From NCBI GenBank assembly GCA_046712825.1, contig JBKKCR010000179.1, forward strand, positions 1-13,694: a DNA stretch of 13,694 nt, read 5' to 3'. The position numbers and the translations under genes were made by a program. This document shows positions 6,745-13,694 of this stretch, piece by piece (position 1 is the first letter of the stretch; the number at the start of each line of letters is the position of its first letter). The notes under the pieces were generated by a model. That model ran no database searches and was not told the DNA's origin. It was given only the letters and a program-made list of their open reading frames with translations. This DNA is from DATFGK01 sp046712825. Its GTDB lineage: Bacteria; Actinomycetota; AC-67.

Positions 6745-9009
6745 TTGAGGAGCCGGTCCCGGGCGATCGGGGTGATCGTCCTCCTCTCCCTGCTCTCCCT
6801 CTTCCTCACGCTTCCAGAGGCGGCGCGTTCTCAGTCGCCCACTCCCACGGCAACCGCGACGGCGACGGGATCGGGATCACCGTCCCCCGACGCGTCGCCG
6901 AGCGAGAGCGGGTCACCGTCGCCGGACGCGACGGGTTCCGGCTCGCCCTCCCCGGACGCGACCGGATCCGGCACGCCGGCTCCGAAGCCCGAGCCGGAGA
7001 AGCCCGGCCGCTCGACCGACACCGAGTACCTCAAGGTGCAGATCGACCGTACCGGCAAGCCGGTCGCCGCATGGCTCAAGGACTGGATCCGGTTGCGCGG
7101 CAAGGGCAGTCGCACGGTCACGGACCCCGCGACGTTCGTCGACGTCAGTTACCTCGGCGGAACGAAGGCAGGACGCGAGACGACGAACGGGTTGTCGTGG
7201 GACGTCTCGATCGGCGACGAGGGGTTCCAGGACATCTATTACGAAGGACGCCTCCAGCAGCAGGGCGATTACTGGCTGACCCCCGACGGCCCGAAGCCGC
7301 TCCCGATCAACGTGCTCGTTCGGTACTTCACCGGCGACGAAGGCGCGGAAGAAGAGGTCACCCCGGAGGTGCTGGAGGCGGGCGCCTCCGCGACGCGCTT
7401 CAAGATCGTGGTGACCCTCACGAACATGACGAAGCGCGAGCAAGAGGTCGCCTACACCGACATCCAGACCAAGAAGACCGTCGTCGCCGTCGCTCCCGTC
7501 TACACGCCGTACGTCGCGCGTATCGTCGACCTTCGATTCCCCGACGGCGACTTCGACTCGATCAGGTCGGACGGCGAGATCGCGCGCACCGGCCGTGAGA
7601 CGATCATCAACTGGACCAAGAACTTGGTCCCACCCGATTTCCCCGCGCAACAGGACGCGATCATCACCGGCGTCATCGCCAAGGGAGCCGCGCTTCCGAA
7701 GATCACCGTCGTCGCGCAGCCCGTCTTCCCACCGATCGACGCCGAAGCCCTCACCTCCGAGGGCATCCAGTTCCAGCGCGGCCGCCGAAACTTCATGTAC
7801 GACGTGTTCGGGTTGTTCCGGGAGAACCTCATCGCGCTTACCGCGCTCTTCGGGTTGCTGCACGACGCGTTCGGCAACCTCTCGATCCCGATCCTCGGTC
7901 CGGACAAGGGGAACCGCGAGGCCGGCTCCTTCGACAACCCCAACCAGCTGTGGGCGCTGTGGACCCTCACCAAGGGCATGGAGCAGTTGGACCGCGCGCT
8001 CAACGTCATCCAGAACGCCGTCGAGCTGTCGCGCGACGCAACCAAGGGAGCATTGTCTGTCGCGCAGGTCTTACGGCTCCTCGTGGGGTTCTCGTCCGAC
8101 ACCAGCTCGGGCAACGCCGGTGCGATCGAAGGGGGGCTCGAGGACCCCAATACCTTGCTGCTCGACTCGATCTGGAGCGACGTCAAGGGCCTGGCTGAGC
8201 TCTGCGGCGACACCGGCTGGGCGGCCGACACCCGCCCGTACTTCCCCGCTGCGCCGGCGCTGGTGACACCCCTTTGCCCGACGGCGGCGCTCCCGCTCAA
8301 CCTTCTGGCCCTGAAGCTCGCAATCGTCGAGCACGACTTCCACGCCTTGCAGAAGCAGAACCACGAGCTGGACACGGCGCTGATCCCGGGGATCTCGAAC
8401 CTTCCCTCGGCAGGCTGCGACAACGTGGATCCGGAAACGCCGGCCGGCCAGTCGTGCGGTTCCTGGAACAAGTTCCTGTTCATCAAGTTCCCATTCGGTC
8501 TCGAAGAGCTGGAGCGAGGCCTCTACACCCTCAAGACGAAGGGATTCGATCCGCTGCAGGCGGCGCTCGGCAACAAGGACACGCCGAACTCGCTGATCTG
8601 GGCGCTGCACGTGCTCACCGACGGGGCCGAGGCTCAGGTCGACGCGTTCCACCAGCTCGGCGCGACGTGGCGGTTTATCGCCGACTCGATCCAGAACTTC
8701 GCGATCTTCGGCATCGACACCGCGCGCAGCCTGCTGCAGTGGGACATCAACGGCATCGACATCGACACCGCCGTGAAGGCGGCGGCCGTCGCCCGCGCAA
8801 GGGAGATGGCGACGTTCATGGGACGTCCCATGGACAAGGACGGCAAGCCGGCGATCGGGCAGCTGGTCCTCACCTTCTCGACCGACCCCATGGGAGAACG
8901 GCCGATGGTGACCGACACGCCGATGGGCCGGACGAGCGTGCTCCTCGCGACGGGGCTGCTGCTCGCCGTGGTCTTCGGCTTCGCGAGGTTCCGGTGGTTC
9001 GTCGTATGA
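6745..9009 (+). CDS. Secreted, C-terminally anchored protein of unknown family
   Basis: 754 residues, not recognised as a named family. A Sec signal peptide (residues 1 to about 28; basic RSRSR, then a Leu/Ile/Val core) is followed by a Thr/Ala then Gly-Ser-Pro linker with three GSPSPDA repeats (44-72) and a Pro/Lys/Glu stretch. This is a typical wall-spanning, disordered spacer. Residues about 90-345 look beta-rich (alternating strands such as ATRFKIVVTLTNMTK), and about 350-700 look mainly helical. Four cysteines occur in the second half and could form two disulfides outside the cell. The chain ends in a single hydrophobic helix (about 731-748) and a short tail, FARFRWFVV. No LPxTG or LAxTG motif precedes that helix, so it is probably a plain transmembrane anchor. 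The start is TTG at 6745, given by a perfect AGGAGG. It overlaps the next gene by 4 bp (ATGA). Confidence 0.85.
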   Translation: MRSRSRAIGVIVLLSLLSLFLTLPEAARSQSPTPTATATATGSGSPSPDASPSESGSPSPDATGSGSPSPDATGSGTPAPKPEPEKPGRSTDTEYLKVQIDRTGKPVAAWLKDWIRLRGKGSRTVTDPATFVDVSYLGGTKAGRETTNGLSWDVSIGDEGFQDIYYEGRLQQQGDYWLTPDGPKPLPINVLVRYFTGDEGAEEEVTPEVLEAGASATRFKIVVTLTNMTKREQEVAYTDIQTKKTVVAVAPVYTPYVARIVDLRFPDGDFDSIRSDGEIARTGRETIINWTKNLVPPDFPAQQDAIITGVIAKGAALPKITVVAQPVFPPIDAEALTSEGIQFQRGRRNFMYDVFGLFRENLIALTALFGLLHDAFGNLSIPILGPDKGNREAGSFDNPNQLWALWTLTKGMEQLDRALNVIQNAVELSRDATKGALSVAQVLRLLVGFSSDTSSGNAGAIEGGLEDPNTLLLDSIWSDVKGLAELCGDTGWAADTRPYFPAAPALVTPLCPTAALPLNLLALKLAIVEHDFHALQKQNHELDTALIPGISNLPSAGCDNVDPETPAGQSCGSWNKFLFIKFPFGLEELERGLYTLKTKGFDPLQAALGNKDTPNSLIWALHVLTDGAEAQVDAFHQLGATWRFIADSIQNFAIFGIDTARSLLQWDINGIDIDTAVKAAAVARAREMATFMGRPMDKDGKPAIGQLVLTFSTDPMGERPMVTDTPMGRTSVLLATGLLLAVVFGFARFRWFVV
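6874..6960 (+). repeat. Ser/Pro/Asp linker repeats (3 x GSPSPDA)
   Basis: Three copies of the heptapeptide GSPSPDA at residues 44-50, 56-62 and 66-72 of the anchored protein, separated by 3-5 residues. The codons differ between copies, so the repeat is kept at protein level and is not a recent DNA duplication. It presumably acts as a flexible, possibly glycosylated, spacer between membrane or wall and the ectodomain. Confidence 0.75.
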
Positions 9010-9692
9010 GGCGTGGGCTGAGGATCGGAGCGGCGATGATCGCCGCCGGCATCGCGCTGACCGCATGCGGCGAGGGCATCCCGACGCGGCTGGCCGGCCC
9101 CGAGATCGCGCTGCCCTCCCCCGACGAGATCCCGCAGCTGACCGACGCCGAGTTCGGCTCGTCGGGCGCGGCGACGACGCTCGGCGAGGAACAGCTCGCC
9201 GAGGTCGCCGAGGCGACGCCGCCCGGCCTTCGCATCACGACGCTGCAGATCGCGCCCTTGTCGCAGGTAGCGCGCGACGCATTGAACCTCACCGGCTTCA
9301 AGAACGGCAGAGGTCCGGGACTGATCTCGCTGCCGGTCTACGGCGTGAACCCGCAGCTCGGCATGTACTACTTGGTGGTTCCGGTCATCAATGAAGGGCC
9401 CGAGCCCGTCCGCAACCTCAAGGCGCGTGCGGACTTCATCGACGCGAACGGCATCATCGTCTGGACGGAAACCCTGTCGGTGACGCACCTTCCGACCAGA
9501 CTCGGGCTGAACCCCCCGAGCTTGCCGAACGACCCGGCGGCACCGCCCGGTGAGCTCGGCCTCAAGACCAAGGGATTCGGCGTCTACTACTTCGCCGGCA
9601 ACGTCGGCCTGTTCACGTTCGCGGTTCCGGACGCCGCGATCGCGGCGACCGTCAAGACCTGGAAGCTGACCTTCCTGGTGAGCACGACATGA
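9006..9692 (+). CDS. Small lipoprotein with beta-sandwich-like domain
   Basis: 228 residues. The N-terminus MRRGLRIGAAMIAAGIALTA-Cys21 is a clear lipoprotein signal with lipobox LTAC. A low-complexity acidic stretch follows (about 35-72), probably a flexible tether. The region about 75-228 is beta-rich: YYLVVPVINEGPEPVRNLKA (121-140), then DANGIIVWTE. This is the kind of pattern seen in FxLYD- and DUF4352-like immunoglobulin folds, where a strand leads into 'N-x-G' and then an extended strand. That family resemblance is tentative, and no enzymatic motif is visible. The ATG lies in an ATGA overlap with the upstream stop, and the gene ends in another ATGA overlap with the next start, so it should be made in step with both neighbours. 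The longer open frame in the same phase, upstream from 8274, is a shadow of the preceding gene. Confidence 0.87.
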   Translation: MRRGLRIGAAMIAAGIALTACGEGIPTRLAGPEIALPSPDEIPQLTDAEFGSSGAATTLGEEQLAEVAEATPPGLRITTLQIAPLSQVARDALNLTGFKNGRGPGLISLPVYGVNPQLGMYYLVVPVINEGPEPVRNLKARADFIDANGIIVWTETLSVTHLPTRLGLNPPSLPNDPAAPPGELGLKTKGFGVYYFAGNVGLFTFAVPDAAIAATVKTWKLTFLVSTT

Positions 9693-10942
9693 CGGCTCGC
9701 CCGGTCGCACTCCGAGGCGCCGCGCTCGCGGCCGCCATGCTGGCGCTGCTCGTCGCCTGCTCCTCGAAGAACGACAAGAAAGCCGCCGAGACCAAAGCGC
9801 TGAAGCTCCGCATCGGCGTCCTCTTCACGACCAGCGGCGAAGGCGGCGACCTCGCGCAGGCGGTACTCGGCGCGACCAAGCTCGCCGGCGACGACGCGAA
9901 GGGCGACAAGATCACGATCGAGTTCGTTCAGGCGGACTACGCCGGCGACCCCAAGCAGGTGAAGAAGGCCATCAACCAGCTGAAGGGGAAGACCGACGCC
10001 ATCATCGTCGGGACCCCAGATCCCGTAGTGCTGCCGGCTCTCGCGGAGATCACGGACGTACCGGTGATCCACACGCTCGTGACACGCGACGACGTCGCGC
10101 AGGCCGATAATGTGTTCGCGCTGGCGCCGTCCACGTCGCTCCAAGCGGAGAAGCTCGCCGACTATCTGGTGAACACGCGGAAGTACCGGAGGATCGTCGT
10201 CATCACCGACACGACGTCGTTCGGTCAGGAGGGACGGGACGCGCTCGACCGAGCGCTCGGCGACCTCGGCGTCACCCCGCGACTGAGCCTCGAGTTCGAG
10301 CCTGGTGGCGACGTCCACACTCCGGTCGCGCACGCGGGTCAGGTGAGCGCCGACGCCGCGATCATCTGGGTCTTCAACCCATCGGAGGCGGCCAGGATCG
10401 TCGTGGAACAGCAGCGCATGGCCTTCGCGTTCCAGCTCGCGCTCTCGGGCAATCTCGCCACGTCGACCTTCTCCAAGAACGCGAGCGCGCAGGTGACGCC
10501 GGTCGCGTTCCGCGACGGGATGCTCTCGGTCGGCACCTGGGCCGGGCCGTGGTTCAACTTGAAGAGGATCATCTCCTTCTTCTCGCGGTTCCAGACGGAG
10601 AACAGCGCCCAAGCCCCGGTGCAAGCCTCCGCCTTCTACGACTCGGTGGCCGTGCTGGCAAAGGCGGCGCGGGACTCCGGAGGGACGACGGGCGCGGACC
10701 TGATCGCCGGTCTCGAGAAGATCACCGACTTCGAGGGAGCCGGGGTACCGATCACGTTCGGGCCGGATGATCATTCAGGCATCGACCTCGACGACCTCGG
10801 GATGTACGGCTTCAGCAAGGATCAGGACTCCTCCGGCGGAGAGTATTTCCCCGACGTCGACACCGGCGGCGGCTTCTTCACGATCGTGACCGAGTCGCTG
10901 CTGCTTCCGCAGCGATACCGCTTCCTCGTTACGAGGATCTGA
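9689..10942 (+). CDS. Liv-type solute-binding lipoprotein (receptor 3)
   Basis: 417-residue extracytoplasmic receptor of the type-1 periplasmic-binding fold. The signal MTARPVALRGAALAAAMLAL leads to the lipobox LVAC with Cys24, then a charged tether SSKNDKKAAETK. The core starts with LRIGVLFTTSGEGGDLAQAV and shows the expected alternation of strands and helices (TDAIIVGTPDPVVLPALAEI; RRIVVITDTTSFGQEGRDAL). Near the end, FGPDDHSGIDLDDLGMYGF corresponds to the DHE...EDLW block of the two receptors in the divergent operon, so all three are related, this one more distantly. No permease gene adjoins it. It may feed the divergent importer or serve as a ligand sensor or adaptor for the proteins of its own operon. 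ATG start in an ATGA overlap; the TGA stop shares its A with the next ATG. Confidence 0.91.
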   Translation: MTARPVALRGAALAAAMLALLVACSSKNDKKAAETKALKLRIGVLFTTSGEGGDLAQAVLGATKLAGDDAKGDKITIEFVQADYAGDPKQVKKAINQLKGKTDAIIVGTPDPVVLPALAEITDVPVIHTLVTRDDVAQADNVFALAPSTSLQAEKLADYLVNTRKYRRIVVITDTTSFGQEGRDALDRALGDLGVTPRLSLEFEPGGDVHTPVAHAGQVSADAAIIWVFNPSEAARIVVEQQRMAFAFQLALSGNLATSTFSKNASAQVTPVAFRDGMLSVGTWAGPWFNLKRIISFFSRFQTENSAQAPVQASAFYDSVAVLAKAARDSGGTTGADLIAGLEKITDFEGAGVPITFGPDDHSGIDLDDLGMYGFSKDQDSSGGEYFPDVDTGGGFFTIVTESLLLPQRYRFLVTRI

Positions 10943-13056
10943 TGCTGATGAGAAACGCGCGCACGCTCCGGCTGACGATGGTGACGACCGCACTGGTCGT
11001 GCTCGCTGCGCTGGTCGCACCGGACGCGATCGCGCGTAGCCAGACGAAGTGGAAGCCGAACTCGGCGACCCGCTGGGAGGTGGGGGCCGGCGGCGACGAC
11101 TTCCGCACCGGGTACAACCCCACGGAGAAGGCCCCGAAGTTCATCGGCGGCGGGAGGCTCGGCACCGACGACGCCGATGGCCCGTGGCTCGAGTGGGTCA
11201 CCAAGATCTCCGACCTGCCGTCGGGGGTCTGGCTCCAGGCGGGGATCGCGGTCGTCGACGGCATCCTGTATTCGGCAGGGGGCGCGACGAACTCGTTCCT
11301 CGCGCTCGATGCGAAGACCGGCCTGCCGATCTGGCGCTTCTCACCCGACCCACGCACCGACGGCTACACGGCCGCCTACCCGGCCTCGAACGCGCCGGTC
11401 GTGAAGAACGGGATCGTCTACGCCACGTTCTCGAGCGGCTACATCTACGCGCTCAACGCGAAGACCGGGAAGAAGATCTGGTCCTACCGCGCGACCGACG
11501 GGTACAAGGGCCCGCCGCCGCCGGGAAACAACAGCGGACGCTGCGCGGACGGGAAGTGTCAGCGCGGCACCACCGACTTCGACCCCGTCCACCCCGGCGT
11601 CACCTATCCGAAGATCCACGGCGCGACCGCTTACTGCGACAACAAGGTCTTCTTCATGACCCTCGCCGGCTGGGCGTACGGACTGGACGCGAAGACGGGG
11701 AAGCTGCTCTGGAAACGGTACGCCGACGCGCCCGAGTTCCCCGGAGAGCTCACCTGGTGGGAGTACGAGCAGGGCGGTCCGACCAACCCGCACAACAAGT
11801 CGGCGGGCTACGGGACGCGCCGGTTCGAGGCGGTGCCCGGCGTCGCGTGCCTCAACGGCGAGGTTCAGGTGCCGGGCTCCGACGGTCACGTGCGGTTCCT
11901 CGATCCGAAGACCGGCAAGGACAGCACGCAGATGGCCGGCGGTCCCGGTCCCGAATACGACCGCAAGGCCAGCTTCGGCGGCACCATCGGCGATCAGGAC
12001 TTCTGCTCGAACGCAGCCTGGAACTGCGACATCGCGGTCGGCCTGGCCGTGCCTCCGCTCGGAGCCAACGGGGGTGGCGACTACATCATCACCTCTCTCG
12101 ACAACCGGATCTTCCGGGTCGGCTGGAACGACCACTCTCTGGCGTGGCGCCGCACGTACGAAGCGCCGTTGCCGCTCGAGCTCGAGGTCGGGAACAGCTC
12201 CTCGTTCCTTCTCGAGTTGGAGCACGGCGAGGACGGCTTCATCACCCAAGGCGTCGTCGGCGGACCGATGGCGATCGATCCGGACATCGACGGCAATGGC
12301 GCGGACCCCATCCTGTACGCCGCCGCGCAGGACGGACGCATCTACGTCATCGCGTTGAACCGCGACGGAAACAGCGCCGGCTGCCTGCGCCCGGGCGACC
12401 CCGACGGCCCATGCCTCCTCGCACGCTTCGGCGTCCAGCCGAACAACGATCCCCAGACGCCGTACACCCGGCAGGGCGAGGGCGGCCCGTGGGACTTCGA
12501 CGAGATGGCACTGTCCGGGCTCGTGCTCGGCGGGGGCGTGCTCTACGTGCCGACGTGGGACCACAAGATGACGGCGTTCGACGTGCGGAACCCGGCGAAC
12601 CCGAAGAGGATCTGGGAGCACGAGATCAAGTGGGACACCACGTTCCGGTACCCGCCGTTCGGCGACAAGTACAAGACCCCCTTCGCCGACATCGACCTCC
12701 AGATCTGGTCCTCTCCGGCGATCCTGAACGGGCATCTGTACCTCTCCGCCAACGACGGGCGCATCTACTCCTTCAACCTGCAGAAGAAGGTGAAGACGGT
12801 CCGCAACCTCGTGATCCTCGGCTCGGGCATGGTGCCGTTCGTGCCGAAGTGGGACGAGAAGCTCGGCGCGTTCGACAACGTGTGGACGCCGGCGGATTGG
12901 TACAAGAACCAGGTCGCGCCTTCCGGCTACCGCCTCCCGAAGGCGGCGGGGGCCGCCGGAGCCGCCGCGCTGCTGCTCGGGAACGTCGTGCTGCTGTGGT
13001 GGTACACGCGCCGGAACGAGTACACGATCGAGGTATCGGAGGAGGCGCCCCGTTGA
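10942..13056 (+). CDS. Membrane-anchored PQQ-like beta-propeller protein
   Basis: 704 residues. There is an N-terminal signal peptide (about 1-33), a beta-propeller of the PQQ-repeat type, and a C-terminal hydrophobic helix (about 667-688) with a 16-residue tail TRRNEYTIEVSEEAPR, giving an outside-facing anchored protein. Propeller blades are marked by the PQQ-family motif ALDAKTGLPIW (121-131), ALNAKTGKKIW (170-180), GLDAKTGKLLW (247-257) and FLDPKTGKD (319-327), plus YAAAQDGRIYVI and YLSANDGRIYSF. Quinoprotein dehydrogenases and non-enzymatic propellers such as BamB share these repeats. I see neither the adjacent Cys pair of methanol dehydrogenases nor a CXXCH heme site, so enzymatic activity is unproven. 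Eight cysteines, including a C-x4-C at 201-206, could form disulfides. Start: ATG 10942 (TGATG overlap). ATG 10948, two codons later, is equally reasonable given GAGGA at 10933-10937. Confidence 0.9.
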   Translation: MLMRNARTLRLTMVTTALVVLAALVAPDAIARSQTKWKPNSATRWEVGAGGDDFRTGYNPTEKAPKFIGGGRLGTDDADGPWLEWVTKISDLPSGVWLQAGIAVVDGILYSAGGATNSFLALDAKTGLPIWRFSPDPRTDGYTAAYPASNAPVVKNGIVYATFSSGYIYALNAKTGKKIWSYRATDGYKGPPPPGNNSGRCADGKCQRGTTDFDPVHPGVTYPKIHGATAYCDNKVFFMTLAGWAYGLDAKTGKLLWKRYADAPEFPGELTWWEYEQGGPTNPHNKSAGYGTRRFEAVPGVACLNGEVQVPGSDGHVRFLDPKTGKDSTQMAGGPGPEYDRKASFGGTIGDQDFCSNAAWNCDIAVGLAVPPLGANGGGDYIITSLDNRIFRVGWNDHSLAWRRTYEAPLPLELEVGNSSSFLLELEHGEDGFITQGVVGGPMAIDPDIDGNGADPILYAAAQDGRIYVIALNRDGNSAGCLRPGDPDGPCLLARFGVQPNNDPQTPYTRQGEGGPWDFDEMALSGLVLGGGVLYVPTWDHKMTAFDVRNPANPKRIWEHEIKWDTTFRYPPFGDKYKTPFADIDLQIWSSPAILNGHLYLSANDGRIYSFNLQKKVKTVRNLVILGSGMVPFVPKWDEKLGAFDNVWTPADWYKNQVAPSGYRLPKAAGAAGAAALLLGNVVLLWWYTRRNEYTIEVSEEAPR

Positions 13057-13060
13057 GGCG

Positions 13061-13067
13061 GGAGAGG
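13061..13067 (+). promoter_or_regulatory. Shine-Dalgarno for the sortase-like gene
   Basis: GGAGAGG placed 8 nt before GTG 13076. It is the only junction in the rightward operon with a real gap (19 nt), so this gene has its own ribosome-binding site and does not rely on reinitiation. Confidence 0.55.
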
Positions 13068-13075
13068 CCGACGCT

Positions 13076-13694
13076 GTGAGCTCGACCCCGCTGACCCTGT
13101 CGATGCCGGCGCGCAGCCGCTCGCTCAAGGTTCCCGGCCTGATCGTCGGCGGCGTCATCCTTGCCGCGCTCGTGCTCGGGTACGTGGGAACCAACGTCTA
13201 TGCCTCGCTCGGACAGCGGAATCTCGACCGCAAGATGGACGCCGCGGTCTCGAGCTGGGCGTCGCTCGATCCCTTGGCGCGTTCCTCGGTGGCCTACGGA
13301 ACCGGCGATCCCGTCGCGCGGCTGATCGTGCCGGCTATCGGGCTCGACGTCGTCGTCGCCGAAGGCGCGACGCCGGCCGTCATGCGACGCGCCCCGGGTC
13401 ACCTGCCCGGAAGCGTGACGCCGGGTGCCGAAGGGGTGGCGATCGTCAGCGCCAACCGGCTCGGCTTCGGCTCGTACTTCTCCCGGCTCGGGAACCTGGC
13501 CGAGGGCGATCAGATCGTGACGCAGTCCGCGCTCGGCCGGACGACGTACACCGTGATAGAGGTTCGAACGGTGTCCGCCGACCGGCTCGACTTGACCACC
13601 GACTCGACCCAGCGCGTGCTCGTGCTGTTCGGGAGCGCGCGGATGTGGGGAGGGCCGGATCGTCTCGTGGTCCGGGCCGTCGCGCAGGAGGCGC
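13076..13694 (+). CDS. Sortase-fold protein lacking catalytic His and Cys (3' end outside window)
   Basis: 206 codons are visible from GTG 13076 to the window edge with no stop. A short N-terminal cytoplasmic segment is followed by one membrane helix (about 21-43, GLIVGGVILAALVLGYVGTN) and an external domain. The domain from about 78 matches actinobacterial class E-type sortases: ARLIVPAIGLDVVVAEGA, then APGHLPGS, then a strand ending SANR, and near the end VLVLFGSARMWGGPDRLVVRA. In active sortases the corresponding stretches read AGHR and L-x-L-x-TC, followed by R-x-V. Here the catalytic His position is Asn127 and the Cys position is Gly186, while the Arg (196) is kept. The visible protein has no Cys at all and only one His (109, the structural GHLPG). 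It is therefore probably a sortase pseudoenzyme and not a transpeptidase. It is the fifth gene of the rightward operon, 19 bp after the propeller gene. Confidence 0.82.
   Translation, partial: MSSTPLTLSMPARSRSLKVPGLIVGGVILAALVLGYVGTNVYASLGQRNLDRKMDAAVSSWASLDPLARSSVAYGTGDPVARLIVPAIGLDVVVAEGATPAVMRRAPGHLPGSVTPGAEGVAIVSANRLGFGSYFSRLGNLAEGDQIVTQSALGRTTYTVIEVRTVSADRLDLTTDSTQRVLVLFGSARMWGGPDRLVVRAVAQEA

Noticed and set aside
6507..6809. N-terminal extension of receptor 1 to 6809, and of the rightward protein back to 6433
   Set aside because: Both extensions are Arg-rich non-signal sequence crossing each other in the divergent region. Starting at 6506 and 6745 puts signal peptides at the true N-termini, and AGGAGG supports the latter.
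8880..9009. Possible sortase sorting signal at the end of the 754-residue protein
   Set aside because: There is a hydrophobic helix and a basic tail, but no LPxTG, LAxTG or similar motif before the helix (the sequence reads TDTPMGRTS). It was treated as a transmembrane anchor.
11542..11559. Possible heme c site in the propeller (C-ADGK-C)
   Set aside because: The spacing is C-x4-C and no His follows, so it is not CXXCH. A disulfide is more likely.
11049..13079. 676-codon frame overlapping the propeller gene on the same strand
   Set aside because: An alternate frame with an Arg/Gly/His-rich product and no signal peptide or motif. The overlapping frame has a signal peptide and repeated propeller blade motifs. 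The 617-codon minus-strand frame at 11341-13194 is rejected for the same reason.
13053..13079. TTG at 13053 overlapping the propeller stop (TTGA) as the start of the last gene
   Set aside because: That frame reaches a TGA at 13077 after eight codons. The sortase-like frame is different and begins at GTG 13076 behind GGAGAGG.

Overview
The window is visibly GC-rich and fully packed. It carries Sec signal peptides, three lipobox lipoproteins or lipoprotein-like receptors, C-terminally membrane-anchored exported proteins and a sortase-fold protein of the actinobacterial (class E-like) kind. Together these point to a Gram-positive, high-GC bacterium, most likely an uncultured Actinomycetota lineage. 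This is an inference from gene content and composition; there is no rRNA or other taxonomic marker here. No tRNA, CRISPR array, insertion sequence or phage gene was seen.

Left half (17-6506, minus strand): a complete branched-chain-amino-acid-type (HAAT/Liv) ABC importer operon. In transcription order it encodes a solute-binding protein with an extra C-terminal beta-sandwich domain, a second lipoprotein solute-binding protein that is its diverged paralogue, the LivH permease, a LivM permease fused in frame to the LivG ATPase, and the LivF ATPase. All junctions overlap (TAGTG, TAGTG, TGATG and an 8-bp overlap), so the genes form one translationally coupled unit. The real substrate is not determined by the sequence; Liv-type systems import branched-chain amino acids, other amino acids, amides, urea or aromatic compounds.

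Middle (6507-6744): a 238-bp divergent intergenic region that must hold the promoters of both operons. It contains a perfect 10-bp palindrome and an imperfect inverted repeat that are candidate operators, and a strong Shine-Dalgarno that fixes a TTG start for the first rightward gene.

Right half (6745 to beyond 13694, plus strand): a tightly coupled operon of exported proteins. It encodes a 754-residue protein of unknown family with a Ser/Pro repeat linker and a C-terminal anchor, a 228-residue lipoprotein, a third Liv-type solute-binding lipoprotein with no adjacent permease, a 704-residue PQQ-like beta-propeller with a C-terminal membrane anchor, and the start of a sortase-fold protein. That last protein has lost both the catalytic His and Cys, and runs off the window edge. 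The set looks like a cell-surface assembly combining ligand binding, a propeller and a sortase pseudoenzyme, divergently paired with a multi-receptor importer. I do not recognise it as a described system. Its function is unknown; uptake or sensing of a small organic molecule, possibly linked to its extracytoplasmic oxidation, is a hypothesis only.
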